Source: Polysphondylium violaceum (lineage: Eukaryota > Evosea > Eumycetozoa > Dictyosteliales > Dictyosteliaceae). From it: DNA of 64,000 nucleotides. Shown here piece by piece: positions 33,155 to 45,200 of the stretch. The translations under genes were made by a program, and so were the position numbers. The DNA lies in assembly GCA_000277445.1 (NCBI GenBank), contig AJWJ01000034.1:1-64000 (forward strand). Reading direction: 5' to 3'. The notes under the pieces were generated by a model that was not told where the DNA came from, ran no database searches, and saw only the letters and a program-made list of their open reading frames with translations. Every line of letters starts with the position of its first letter. Position 1 is the stretch's first letter.

Positions 33155-35060
33155 ATGGTTAAAAAGAATAAAGTATCTAAACAACAACACCACCAAAAGA
33201 TGGACACTAGTGCTGCTTCAGGTATTACATCATCTGTGGGTGTGTTTGCATTGTTGTTTATCGTATCTATTTTATCAGCATTATATAATCGTATTATCGA
33301 TTGTGATGAATATATGAACTATTGGGAACCCACTCACTTTTTAATGTACAATAAAGGGTTTCAAACGTGGGAATACAGTCCTACTTATTCTCTTAGATCT
33401 TATGCTTATTTGTTGATTCATTCCTCCATTGGTAAATTATTAGAGTTTATTTCAAATGGCAATAAAGTACGTATTTGTTTATGTATGAATTTAGAGTGAG
33501 AATATGGATCTAATACTATATCAAATAGGCGACATTATTCTTTTTAATAAAGATTAGTATTGGTCTATTGTCTTCATTATCTCAGACTGTATTTTATAAT
33601 GGTATTAAAAAAAGATTTGGAGAGAGCATAGCAAATTATACATTGGTGTTTATGTTGTTGTCACCTGCATTCTTTTTATCAACTACAACTTATTTGCCAA
33701 CAACATTCTCAATGACAGCTTTGATGGCTGGATATGGATGTTGGATGTTGGACTACTCATTTGCATCGGTGTTGTTTTGTTGTGTGAGTGTATTTTTAGG
33801 ATGGCCATTTGTCGGTGTACTTTGTATCCCTTTGGGTCTCAATGTATTGTATCATAGAGGATTGTTGAAAATGATTGGGTATTTGGTGTCGTCAGTATTG
33901 TTGGTGTTTGTGCCCATGGTGGCCATAGATTATCGTTACTATGGTAAATTGGTGATTGCCATACTCAATATCGTGGCTTACAATTTCACCGACGACCATA
34001 GTGGCGGCTCTCAGTTGTACGGCATTGAAAGCTGGACTTTTTATTTCATCAATGCATTTGTCAACTTTAATGTAGTGTTTGTCATGTCTTGTCTCACTCT
34101 TCCATTGGTGGTGATGTTTTACAAGTATAAATGGAGCAAGGCTAGCTTGGGCTACAGTCTATTGGTGTTGATGCCCTACTATCTCTGGTTTTCATTCATG
34201 ACCTATCTTCCACACAAAGAGGAGAGATTCCTTTTTGTGGTGTATCCATTCATTTGCCTAGCCGGTGCCGTATCGCTTTCCTATGTCTTGAATATTATAG
34301 AATCCACCATCAATTGGATGTTTGGGAAAGGCGGTAAAGGATTATCACGTTTCCTTTGCTTTTCATTTATTTTGGTATTTAGTTTACTCTCTGTGTCTAG
34401 AATTTACTCGACCTATGTCAACTATACAGCACCCATTGACTTGTTTGTTTATTTGAATAACAATGTTTTGAATAATGGTAATTTGACACCATCATCATCA
34501 TCAACGAGTAAACAAGATATTGATATTTGTGTTGGTAAAGAATGGCATCGATTCCCATCAAATTATTTCATACCTAATGATAATCAACACTTTAACTTTA
34601 ATCTTAGATTTATTGAATCAGAATTCAAAGGTCATTTACCAAAACCATTCTCTACGCATCCAAATGCCACCTCTATTATTCCTTCAAATATGAATGATCA
34701 AAATAAACAAGAATTTGATAGATATGTATGTATTATAATAATAGCAATACCATTATCATAATAATAATCGATAGACCTATACCGCTGACGATATATTTAT
34801 ATATTTATATTAATATAATATTATGTACCCATCCATAGATTAAAGAAGAAGATTGTGATTATCTTATTGATTTTGATTCACCCAGTCAAAAAGAAGTCCA
34901 CTATGTTGATGATACATTGAGATGGAAAATCATTTATTCTCTTCCATTTTTAGATATATCTCAGACCCACTCACCATTGCGTGCATTTTTTATACCATTT
35001 TATAGTAAAAATATAAACCATTATTCACCATATTACATATTAAAAAATATTGAAAAATAA
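33155..35060 (+). CDS. alg9: ALG9, dolichyl-P-Man alpha-1,2-mannosyltransferase (GT22)
   Basis: It adds the seventh and ninth mannoses to the dolichol-linked N-glycan precursor on the luminal side of the ER. Exons are 33155-33466, 33529-34725 and 34839-35060, 1731 nt and 576 aa. The first lumenal loop has DCDEYMNYWEPTHFLMYNKG and FQTWEYSPTYSLRSYAYLL, with the Asp/Glu pair and the WEYSP..RSY motif diagnostic of ALG9. The loop LPHKEERFLFVVYPFICL is the HKEERFLFxxYP motif of GT22 enzymes. Multiple hydrophobic segments follow, with a lumenal C-terminal domain. Intron boundaries GTACGT...ATAG and GTATGT...ATAG keep frame. It lies close behind NOP14 on the same strand. Confidence 0.93.
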
Positions 35061-35776
35061 ATAAATTATTATAATATATGGATAATAGTTATATCATATA
35101 TCAAATATTCAATGACATATCTCCAATGTTTTAGATATTTCACCCCATAAATCCATTCAAATATATATATATATATATATTTATTTATATACCTATCCCA
35201 TATAAACACTCACACAAACATTTTACCCCACACCACACCACATTAACACACATCCCGCAACACACAACTTTTAAAGCTAATTAAATCTAGAGCCAAAGAT
35301 ATATTTTTAAATGGATCTCGTCCAAGAATCGATAGGTGTGGGTGAGATAAAAGTGTATGGGTAAGCTTCTTTCAAATCCTTCCCTTCTTTTTTTTTTTTT
35401 TTGTTTTTTTTTTAAATTTATCCCATTTTTGTTTTGCCTTTTTTATTTTATCATTTACAATTTCTGCATCCCAAACACCATTTTTCTATCTTGTGTATAT
35501 ATTTGTGTATATAAACATATTTTGTATAATATTGTATAGTATTGTAGTACCTTCCCGATCTAGTTTTAATTTACCCATATATATATCATATTGATTCATC
35601 CATTCTATTTATATTTATTGTGTATTTATTTGTATTTATATTTATATATATATATCCTTCATTCATTCTATTTAAATATATCCATAGTAGTTTTAGTTTT
35701 AGTTTTAGTTTCATAAGTAGTCATAAATAATAATAGTAATAGTTATAGTAATAGTAATAATAATAATAATAACACA
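35061..35776. other. intergenic upstream of the MIT/NRBF2-like gene
   Basis: It has (AT)n near 35160-35180, a CACACC-rich tract near 35215-35265, a T run near 35390 and a TTTTAG repeat near 35692. A 17-codon frame from 35311 ending at a GTAAGC donor has no matching acceptor, so no exon is called. Confidence 0.5.
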
Positions 35777-37690
35777 ATGATGATGTCAGCATCAGAGGAG
35801 ATTTCCTATATATTGAAGGCACACTCTTTGGTCAAGAAAGCACAGGATGCAGAGCAGTTGGGATTGATTGATGATGCCATAGAGTATCATTTACAGGCAT
35901 CAAATTACTTTACATTGGCCATTAAACAGACAACCAATGACCAAACAATCTCTGCATTAAAAGTATTGTCACAAAATCATTTAAAGAAATCAACAGACAT
36001 TAAAAACAACAAATCAATGAAACTGTTGAATAACAATGATAGTAGTGGTGGTGGCGATAATACAGACAACAACGTATATAGTAGTAGTGGTGGTAGTGGT
36101 GGCAATAGTTCCCCATATCACCAAAGAAAGAATTCGTATTCATCGTCACCTTCAAACAATAGTTTTAATTATAATCCCAATAGTAATAGTATAAGTAATA
36201 ATAGTAATAGTAGTAATAGTAATAGTAATAATAATAATAGTAATAACTCGACAACGACAACAACCACCACCATTAGTACACCGATCAATATAAGTACGAA
36301 ACCAAATAATGGTGGTAACAGTAATAGTAATGAATATATGAATACCAATATCAACAACAGTATCAATTTAACAGACTCTGCGATAGAGTTTAATTTATCA
36401 CAACTTTCACCCAATAAACTCGTGTTTTTCTCTGGCGATGATGATCAAGACAATCCATCTATGGATTTGAACTCAAGCTTTCATCATTACGATGGCTACA
36501 GTCATCATCATTTCTATGGAGGTGGTCCACCACAACAATACAATAGTAGTAACAATAGTAACAATATTATTATGAACAGCAACGAATATCTAGGATCATC
36601 ACCACCCTCTTCATTTTGGACGGGCATTGAAAAGCTATTAGATATACTCCCCAAACCCATATTTGGCATCAAGAACCAATATAGAAAATCTTTAAACCAT
36701 AATAGCAACAGTAATAACAATAACAGCAACAACTTTTCAAACGATATAGGTGATAAGTCATTGATGAATTCATTCTTTTTCGTTGAATCAAAGCAAAACA
36801 ATATCAATAACAGTGGCAATCAGTTACCCATACCCCCGGCATCAAAGAGTGGTAGTGGTAGTAACAATAACACCAACTCATCATCATCTTCGTCACCTTC
36901 CTCATCCACCCATCCATCACCCTCATCATCGCCTTCTTCGTATATACTACAACAACAACATTATCAACAACAACAACAAAAACAACAACAACAGCAACAA
37001 ATGGACATTGACAATGACCTCAGTTCCAAACTCAAGCAGGTAGAGATTGATCTTGTCAATCACACAGTATCCATTCTCTTGGAGGAAAACAAAACCCTCA
37101 CCAAAGAGAACGAGTTTCTCAAGGACTGTATACTTAAATTTAGAACAGAGATTGAAAAGAAGACCACCAAACTCCGTCAAAGTAAAGACGGCATTGGTCT
37201 ATCTGCCTATGGTCACCAAAGGGGCCTATCCCATTCCATATCACCATCGTCCAAGCAACAAACCTCATCTTCATCTCATTATTTTACCAATAATAGTAAC
37301 AACAACAGTGGTGGTAACAGTGGTCATATCACTTCATCTGTTTCCAATCCAACCACCTCTTCATCCATGTCGACCATCACTGGTAACAACACCAGCATAG
37401 TTACACCAATTATATTATCACCACAACAACCATTGAATAATAACAACCTATCAACTATAAACGAATCACAAACACCAACAACAACAACTGAACAACAATT
37501 ACTCATAAAAAGATTTGAAGAAGAAATCAGACTCTTAAAACAACAAATTGGCGAAAAAGACAACACGATAGAATCACAAAAAAAGAGGTGGGACAAGTTG
37601 ATAGAGTCTGCAAAGAAAAAGAGAGATGGCAATATAAGCTCAAGCACAAACTCTAGTTCCTCTCCATCATCTTTATCTACCTATGATTAA
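35777..37690 (+). CDS. MIT-domain protein resembling NRBF2/Atg38
   Basis: Single exon, 637 aa. Residues about 11-75 (ILKAHSLVKKAQDAEQLG, then DDAIEYHLQASNYFTLAIK) form a three-helix MIT-like domain. The spacing AH..VKKA..L...DDAIE.H..A...F..A....T and the following ISALKVLSQNHLKK resemble NRBF2. NRBF2/Atg38 links the class III PI3-kinase complex in autophagy (family knowledge). The middle is Asn/Ser/Gln-rich and probably disordered, encoded by AGTAAT-type repeats. Two coiled-coil segments follow: about 415-465 (LKQVEIDLVNHTVSILLEENK) and about 570-620 (LLIKRFEEEIRLLKQQIGEK). NRBF2 also has MIT plus coiled coil but is much shorter. Other MIT proteins are possible, so function is tentative. Confidence 0.75.
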   Translation: MMMSASEEISYILKAHSLVKKAQDAEQLGLIDDAIEYHLQASNYFTLAIKQTTNDQTISALKVLSQNHLKKSTDIKNNKSMKLLNNNDSSGGGDNTDNNVYSSSGGSGGNSSPYHQRKNSYSSSPSNNSFNYNPNSNSISNNSNSSNSNSNNNNSNNSTTTTTTTISTPINISTKPNNGGNSNSNEYMNTNINNSINLTDSAIEFNLSQLSPNKLVFFSGDDDQDNPSMDLNSSFHHYDGYSHHHFYGGGPPQQYNSSNNSNNIIMNSNEYLGSSPPSSFWTGIEKLLDILPKPIFGIKNQYRKSLNHNSNSNNNNSNNFSNDIGDKSLMNSFFFVESKQNNINNSGNQLPIPPASKSGSGSNNNTNSSSSSSPSSSTHPSPSSSPSSYILQQQHYQQQQQKQQQQQQMDIDNDLSSKLKQVEIDLVNHTVSILLEENKTLTKENEFLKDCILKFRTEIEKKTTKLRQSKDGIGLSAYGHQRGLSHSISPSSKQQTSSSSHYFTNNSNNNSGGNSGHITSSVSNPTTSSSMSTITGNNTSIVTPIILSPQQPLNNNNLSTINESQTPTTTTEQQLLIKRFEEEIRLLKQQIGEKDNTIESQKKRWDKLIESAKKKRDGNISSSTNSSSSPSSLSTYD

Positions 37691-38364
37691 TCATATAGCG
37701 AGCGATATATAACCAACTCTACATATATAAGTTTTTATATTTTCCAAAAACAAACATATGTTCCAATAAAAATAAATAAATAAGATTAATATTTATATTT
37801 ACACCATAACAACAAATGACATTTCAGTGGGCCATGGAGGCTTTTCTTGGTAAAAGGACCCATTTTGAAGAAATTGATGTTAATCAAACATAACAATATT
37901 AAATTTCAAGTACTAAATCAACACAATATTGTAAGTGACTTTTTGTTTATTTAATAAATGAAAATAATATCTCCATCGGATACAGGGAGATATTGGAGGG
38001 AGTCTGCTATAGAAAAGTCTGATAAACTGAGTAAAGGGACAGTAGCTGTAGTGGCATTATTGGCAACACAAAAGATGGCCCCGTAGGTTTTAAAAAGAGA
38101 TAGTTAAAAATCGTCTTCAAGAGATGATTTTTGTGGGCATGTGCATTAACAAAAGCTTTGGTTGGTCTATTTTTTTCCCATCTTGGTGTTTATTAAAAAA
38201 AAAATTTGTAAAAAATAATTTTTAAATTAAATTTTTTTTTTTTGTTTGTTCTCATCATCAGTTTTTTGTATTAATACAAAATTGGCGTGGGTTAGGATAG
38301 TGACTATTTTATTTTTACATTCTTTATACATATATATTGATATAGATAATATAGACATTAAAAG
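37691..38364. other. intergenic upstream of phosphoglucomutase with a gene-like remnant
   Basis: It holds the possible small or broken gene at 37816-38096 described separately, then AT-rich promoter DNA with a TATATATTGATATAGATAAT segment just before the pgm start. Confidence 0.5.
37816..38096 (+). other. possible small spliced gene or decayed gene, unresolved
   Basis: Two protein-like open stretches are visible in the same frame once a GTAAGT...ACAG intron (37931-37985) is removed. The first starts at ATG 37816 (MTFQWAMEAFLGKRTHFEE, then IDVNQT). The second starts at 37986 in the phase left by exon 1 (RYWRESAIEKSDKLSKG, then TVAVVALLATQKMAP-stop). Two in-frame TAA codons (about 37891 and 37900) lie between them, and no second intron I can place removes both in phase. 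The size and the short hydrophobic TVAVVALLA would fit a small mitochondrial membrane subunit, but I do not recognise a family. Confidence 0.3.
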
Positions 38365-40062
38365 ATGACAAAATTAGAAATTAAAACAATATCAACTAAA
38401 CCATTTGAAGGACAAAAACCAGGCACAAGTGGACTTAGAAAGAGGGTGACAGAGGTCAAGGATAACGAATACTATCTACATAACTTTGTGCAAAGTATAT
38501 TCAATGTGCTCCCCAAAGAGCAATTGAGTGGTGCCACATTGGTCGTGGGTGGGGATGGCAGATACTTTAATAGGGAAGCCATACAGATCATATTCCAGAT
38601 TGCCGCTGCCAACGGTGTGGGACACATATTGGTTGGACAAAATGGTCTGTTGTCCACTCCAGCCATCTCGGCCATCGTGCGTGCTCGTAAGGCTCTGGGC
38701 GCCATCATTTTGACCGCTAGCCACAACCCTGGCGGTCCCAAGGGCGACTTTGGCATCAAATACAACATGTCTAACGGGGGTCCTGCACCAGAGAGCGTCA
38801 CAAACGCCATCTACAAGCAGACAACCGAGATCAAAGAGTTTGCCATGGCTACTAATGTCTCGGTGGCCGATTTGGGCGAATTGGGTAAACACCAATGGGA
38901 CGGATTCAGCGTCGAGGTCATAGATTCGGTCGATGACTACCTTGCTTTGTTAAAGACCATCTTTGATTTCAACCAGATCAGACAGTTGGTCGCCAACCCT
39001 AAATTTAGATTCAACTTTGATGCCATGAGCGGCGTCACTGGTGTCTATGGCCACCGTATCTTTTCGCAAGAGTTGGGTGTGCCCGTGCAAAATTTGATCA
39101 ACTGCGTGCCCTCTGAGGACTTTAACAACGGCCATCCTGATCCCAATCTCACTTATGCCCCCGAATTGGTGAAAAAGATGAAGGCCGGCGAATTTGATAT
39201 GGGCTGTGCATCAGACGGTGATGGCGACAGAAACATGATCCTTGGCAACAAATTCTTTTTGAATCCTTCAGACTCGGTTGCTGTGATTGCCGCCAACTAT
39301 AAGGCCATTCCATACTTTAAGTCGGGCCTTAAGGGCCTCGCCAGAAGTATGCCCACTTCTGCCGCCATGGAGCTTGTGGCCAAAGACTTGAACGTGCCTT
39401 TCTTTGAAGTGCCCACTGGCTGGAAATTCTTTGGAAACCTCATGGATGCCGGTACCCTCTCTATTTGCGGCGAGGAAAGCTTTGGCACTGGCTCTGACCA
39501 CATTCGTGAAAAGGACGGCATATGGGCTGTTCTTTGCTGGCTCCAAATCCTCGCCCATCACAATGCCAACAGCGCATCCTTTGTCTCTATCGAGGACATT
39601 GTCCAACAACATTGGAAACACTATGGCCGTAACTATTACAGTCGTTACGACTATGAAGAGATTGACACCAAACCCGCCAACGAGATGATGGCCCACATCA
39701 AAGAGCAAATCAACACCAAATCGCTCATTGGCAAGAGATTCACCACCTCGGCTAACGGATCCGTACTCGAGATTGCCAGTGCCGACGACTTTGAGTACAA
39801 AGACCCTATCGACAAATCCGTGTCCTCTAATCAAGGCCTTCGTATTATTTTCACTGATGGCTCAAGAATCATCTATCGTCTATCGGGCACTGGCTCCACC
39901 GGTGCAACCGTTCGTGTATATTTTGACAAGTATGAAAAAGATCACTCTCAGTTATCATTTGACACTCAATCTCATCTCTCCTCTTTGATCAACATTGGTC
40001 TCGTCGAAATTGCCAAACTCCAACACTACACAAATAGAAATGAACCAAACGTTATCACATAA
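38365..40062 (+). CDS. pgmA: phosphoglucomutase 1
   Basis: It interconverts glucose-1-phosphate and glucose-6-phosphate, feeding glycogen, trehalose and UDP-glucose synthesis in the cytosol. It has 565 aa in one exon, the usual PGM1 length (about 560). All four active-site loops are visible. KPGTSGLRKRV is at residues 18-28. The phospho-serine loop TASHNPGGPKGDFG has S119, and the metal loop CASDGDGDRNM has D284, D286 and D288. The sugar-binding loop is ICGEESFGTGSDHIREKDG (about 367-385), and the phosphate-binding RLSGTGSTGATVRVYF is near the C-terminus. Codon use is markedly GC-rich at third positions compared with neighbours, suggesting high expression. Paralogue identity (pgmA rather than pgmB) follows from the alpha-PGM1 type motifs. 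Confidence 0.96.
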   Translation: MTKLEIKTISTKPFEGQKPGTSGLRKRVTEVKDNEYYLHNFVQSIFNVLPKEQLSGATLVVGGDGRYFNREAIQIIFQIAAANGVGHILVGQNGLLSTPAISAIVRARKALGAIILTASHNPGGPKGDFGIKYNMSNGGPAPESVTNAIYKQTTEIKEFAMATNVSVADLGELGKHQWDGFSVEVIDSVDDYLALLKTIFDFNQIRQLVANPKFRFNFDAMSGVTGVYGHRIFSQELGVPVQNLINCVPSEDFNNGHPDPNLTYAPELVKKMKAGEFDMGCASDGDGDRNMILGNKFFLNPSDSVAVIAANYKAIPYFKSGLKGLARSMPTSAAMELVAKDLNVPFFEVPTGWKFFGNLMDAGTLSICGEESFGTGSDHIREKDGIWAVLCWLQILAHHNANSASFVSIEDIVQQHWKHYGRNYYSRYDYEEIDTKPANEMMAHIKEQINTKSLIGKRFTTSANGSVLEIASADDFEYKDPIDKSVSSNQGLRIIFTDGSRIIYRLSGTGSTGATVRVYFDKYEKDHSQLSFDTQSHLSSLINIGLVEIAKLQHYTNRNEPNVIT

Positions 40063-40560
40063 ATAAATATGTACATTTTCAAATAAAATTCAAATTTAGA
40101 AATTCTAAATCTATCTATTTTTGTATGAGTGGTGTCTTTTTTGTGTGACTGTGTGATGTCTATTTATATTACCTCTCTGTTAGTTCTTATTTTTTTTTTT
40201 TCTTAGACTCTAAAAAAAGAAAAAGATATTTCGTTGATGATGTGTGAAAATTCTATGAGAAATTTGATTTAAACGATATGTAAGTGACACCAACAGAGAA
40301 ACAGTGTAAGCGAAGAATAGATGAGTTTTCTTTTTGAAAAAAATATCTCGCACCCCTTTTTCTTTTGAAAAAATTTTTATTAATTTTTTTTTAATTTAGA
40401 CAAAAAATCATGCTACCATCACATACCCCCCCAACACGATTTTCATTTTTTATTTTTTATTTTTTCGTTTGAAACGACAGAGTATTTGTTTATATAATTA
40501 TTTCAATTTAAACTATTGTTATTATTGTTGTACAAATATTGTTATATATATATAAAAAGA
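40063..40560. promoter_or_regulatory. promoter region of the amine oxidase gene
   Basis: It holds the pgm 3' flank, then AT-rich DNA with T runs (40190-40202, 40375-40400, 40440-40465) and a TATATATATATAAAAAGA stretch right before the start at 40561. Confidence 0.4.
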
Positions 40561-42034
40561 ATGAGTCAATACGATTGTATTATTATTGGTGGTGGTTTAG
40601 CTGGTCTTAAAGCTGCCTATGAATTAAAGAAATCTGGCTCCAGTGTTTTGGTATTGGAAGCTAGAAATGTAAGTAATAGTAGATAGAGATAAATAGACAG
40701 GATAGAAATATTCAGGTGATAGGGATGTAGAAATTAATTCATAATAATAATAATAATAATAATAATAATTATAAAAGAGATTTGGAGGTAGAACAGAATC
40801 AACAAAAGTAGATGATTATTGGTTTGATTTAGGTGGACAATGGATGGGTGGTACACATAAACTTTTACAAGAGACTTGCAAAGAACTTGGTATTCAATCA
40901 TTCCCACAATATGATGAGGGCAAACATGTCCTTGAAATCAATGGTAAAAAAGTATATTACAGCGGAAATATCTCGACATTAAATAAGGATTATAATTTAG
41001 AAGGTCTTTCAGAGTCTATTGCAAAGATTGACGAGTTGGCCAGTGAATTGGACCCAACCAAACCATATGCTCATCCAAAAGTAAAGGAATGGGATCATAT
41101 GACTGTCACTGAATGGACCAGTATCAATGTTCCAGGTAAAGACGCCAGAACCATCATCAACTGGTTCATCAGAGTCTGTTTGGCTGCTGAACCATCAGAA
41201 ATCAGTTTTCTCTGGTTCCTCCATTTCATTAGAACCGCTGGAAGCTATAGTCTTTTAGCCGACATTCACGGCGGCGCCCAACAAGACCGTCTCATTGGTG
41301 GCTCTCAACAAATCTCTGAAGGCATTGCCAAAAAGATTGGTGACACCAACTTTTGCCTCAACTCTCCTGTCCGTTCTATCTACCAAGACGCCAACGGCTG
41401 CACTGTGAAAACCGACTTGACCACCTTTAGATCCAAATTTGTCATTGTGGCCATCCCACCCACTCTTGCCGGCAGAATTGAATACAAACCTACCTTGCCA
41501 CACGCTCGTGACGAACTCACCCAAAGAATGCCAATGGGTCATGTCATCAAGACCATTGTCATCTATGACGAACCATTTTGGAGAAAAGACGGCTACTCTG
41601 CCGAAGCCCTCTCTGATGTTGGCCCCATTTACATTTGCTATGACGACTCTTCTCATGACGACAAAAAAACTGCCATTGTCGGTTTCATTGCCGGTCAACC
41701 AGCCAGAGAATGGTCTAAAAAGACTCCAGAACAAAGAAAACAAGCCGTCTTGGACTGCTATGCCCGTTGGTGGGGTCCAAAAGCCCTCAAACCAACTCAC
41801 TATTTGGAAAAAGATTGGAAAAACGAAGAATTCTCTAGAGGTTGTTATTTGGCCTATGCTGGTCCAGGTGTTTTAGACTCTTGTGGTGCTGCTCTTCGTA
41901 CACCCGTCGGTAGAATTCATTGGGCTGGTACAGAAACTGCCTCTGCTTGGATTGGTTATATGGAAGGTGCTTTAGAAAGTGGTATTAGAGCTGCTAAAGA
42001 AGTTAAAGATAAATTATTATCTTCTAAATTATAA
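40561..42034 (+). CDS. flavin-containing amine (monoamine) oxidase
   Basis: An FAD-dependent oxidase of amines. The two exons are 40561-40668 and 40778-42034, 454 aa. The intron carries a (TAA)n microsatellite. The dinucleotide-binding motif [20 protein letters not shown] starts at residue 7 and the GG-doublet motif continues as [13 protein letters not shown], then DLGGQWMG. The C-terminal FAD/substrate block is [20 protein letters not shown], then [10 protein letters not shown]. The Cys in FSRGCYLAY (about C392) sits where MAO-A/B link FAD covalently (SGGCY), so covalent flavin is plausible. It lacks the C-terminal membrane helix of animal MAO, so is likely soluble. D. discoideum has several mao genes; the exact orthologue is not assigned. 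Confidence 0.92.
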
Positions 42035-42277
42035 GTATAAATATTTACATTTTATCAAATAAATTTATTATTAAATTTATATATCTAAATCATCATCACT
42101 CTTATATATCTTGTGGATGTCCTTTTGATTTTTAAAAAAAATGCGCATTTTCGTTGTTTCACTTTCCAAAATATCCTAAAAATTTTTAGTTTTTTTTGTG
42201 TGCGCTAAACTTTAAAAGTCCTAGAGTTCAATCATTAATTTCCATTTCATACTAGTAGTGCACATATAAATAAGGTG

Positions 42278-45200
42278 ATGATCAAGTATTTTATAATAGC
42301 ATTGGTTTTAAATATTGCGTTGTCAAATGGTAAAACATTGGATGAGATTCATCAATGGGATAAGATCTATTGGAATGTTGTAAATCAATACACTCTACAA
42401 AGTTTAAGGTATCCTGGGGATTTATATATTCCTTTTTATTTAATTCACACAGATACACCATGTGAAGAATCAAACACTATAAACTATTTTCCTTCTATTT
42501 ATACATTGGATGTATGTTTTGCAAAAGTAGTATTAGTAGAGTCAGCATTGTTTAACACTATGATATAATTATAGAAAACTATTTCTCAAATTAGGTTTAC
42601 AAATACTAGTAAAGATCCTCTAGTTTACTCTTATTCAAAAAACTGTTTTGGTAATAATTATATAAAAACATATATTTATACCATTTTACTAACGATTAAA
42701 ACAAATCTATAGTAAACAAATTTGATATATTACAATGTTTATTTCAAGAGCCAATATCAAGATGTTCAGATAATGATTCACCCAAACTCTCCAATTCAAA
42801 GGAAATTAGATTATTTTTGGAAAAAGGAAAGAGAATTCAAATTGAAATGTTTAATTATTATACTAAAAAACATGAATTTTTTTCTTATTTAAACTTTATT
42901 CAATCTTATACAATAATGACTGGCTATAATAGAGTGCAAACATATAAATTAGAATGGATAAGCACAATGGCCCATGTGCTGGATTCAATAGATAGTTTAT
43001 TTAAATTTTTGTCAAGTAAAAATGATATAAATCAAATTTTGTCTGGCATTGACTCAAATATTCTGGCAGAGACGTGGAAATTGAAAATCACTAATCAATT
43101 TACATCATCTACAAATAGAATCAATCAAGATATTTCAAGTTTAAAATCAAATTTTCAATACTTTGTTGATCACCAAAAACCATATTCTAGTCAAAAGAAT
43201 CCACTTGAACTTTTGTTGGTAGATTTTCAAGGTGTATTGGATTTACAATTCAATAGTATGGAAATTCTATTTACAAATTCTCTAGGCTCATTTAAATCAA
43301 ATAATCAATTATTTCCCTCTGTTCAAAGATTAACTGAGCTCTATCAAGAATTTAGCTCTTGGTGTTGGCTTTTGGATACAGTTACAAGGGAATTTTTAAT
43401 GATTGATGGATTTTTTGATTACAATGAATCTTTGATGATTGTAAATCAAGATCAGAATATAGAATCTGCCATTGATAAAAAAGTTTTGTTTTATAAACAA
43501 ATTCAATCCAAATTATCTCAAGTGTCTCAATGGTTTACAACCAAAGCCTCAATCGATACAACTTTATTCTCTCTATCAAATTTAGAAACATCTGTTAAAA
43601 TTTATGATCCTTTTATATGCCCTTATCTGGTGACAAAATCATTTGTAGATAATATGAATATTTTTTCAAATTCCCAATCTATGATATCCTCAAATAATCT
43701 ACTTTCCCTTCAATTCCGAGATTTGGGATACTGTAGATACATTTTCAAAAGAAGATCAAGTCTTACAATGGATATGGTGATAACTAAAAATTTACAATCA
43801 AACAAACAAGAGATTCAATTAAATAATCATAATATTCTCGCCTATGATTTCCTTTTCCCTGGAACAAAGTTTATAACATCTATTTTATTCCATTCTTTTG
43901 TTTCAGATTCTATATATCCCTCTGACAAGTTTCATTCATCTGTTTCATTAAATTTGACTTTTCCTTTCTCTCCAAATTCAGAAGTAAGTGCCCAATCCTC
44001 TATGCTTTCTGGTGTTGATCAACCTGTATCTGGAGAATATTTGGCTTTAAATCAATCATTTGAGACTTTTCTTGTTAATGCCCAAAGTAACTGTGACTAC
44101 CCTAGCTGTTACAATTATTTCAATTTAGCCGAATGTATAATATCACCGCCCCCATACTTTTATTTTGCAGCTGGAGTATGTATGGTATGTTCCCAAAAGG
44201 CAAATGCTGAATTTGTGTATAACTCTCTAGGATACATTACTACCTCCTCTGAATGTATGTTTGTGTGTTCCCTGGCAAGGCAATATAAAGAGGGTTTAGA
44301 ATATGACTATTCTAAGAATTGTACAGATGCTCCCATTGGCTGGTGGTCTCCTGCAAAGGATAATAAGAAATACAAGTGTACTATACCTTCATTATTTGTC
44401 CAAAAGAATAGATTAGGCTTTGGAACTAATGGTGATAATGATAATTGTTTGATAACACCGCTCTATCAAATTATATTTACAAACACTGATTACAGTGCCC
44501 CTAGAGATATAAATCCATTGGATATCATTGGCAATGATAAAACAATTGAAATGTGGTTATCTATATTCAATCTAACATCTTCTTCAGCTATTTTCTCAAT
44601 TACTGGTATTTGGTATTCATTTGAAGTTTGTCTTGTTTACTCTAAAGAAAAACAAACTCTAAAACCCATTGTTAGAAATCCACTAACGGGAAATGTAGTA
44701 TTAGATAGTAATACAGAGATCTTGGTTTCGTCTTTAAATGAATTTTTTCATTTTGCAGTTATTGTAGAATCAAATGTTCTTTCATTTTACATCAATGGAG
44801 AAAGGGTTTCTAGAACTCTCTTTGTCCCAACAGAATCTATTGGTCTATCACCCTCATTCCAGTATATTGGTGGAAAGGATGAAAATGCCATTCACTTTTA
44901 TATAAATGAATATCGTACACTCTCCTTTGCCGTTTCCAAGAAACAAATTGGATACTATAACTATGATAAAATGATAAAGTTGTCTTGTAATAGCCAAAAC
45001 TCTGAATCTATTTGTAATGGAAAATGTGTTGAATGTGTTACAGTAAAAGGTTTTGTATTTAACCAAGCTATATGTTCTTGTAGTTGTCCAGAATTTTTTG
45101 AAAATGTAAATGGAGTTTGTTTAAAAAAATGTCTGGATGGATTATTTAGAGATTCTTCTTCAATGGAATGTAAATGCTTAGATGGGTATTATAAAGATCC

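Noticed and set aside
35311-35362. Possible first exon MDLVQESIGVGEIKVYG followed by GTAAGC
   Set aside because: No acceptor in phase with the next coding sequence was found, and the ATG at 35777 gives a complete MIT-domain start.
38472-39834. Antisense and alternative frames over phosphoglucomutase, up to 188 aa
   Set aside because: Same cause; the plus frame encodes complete phosphoglucomutase.
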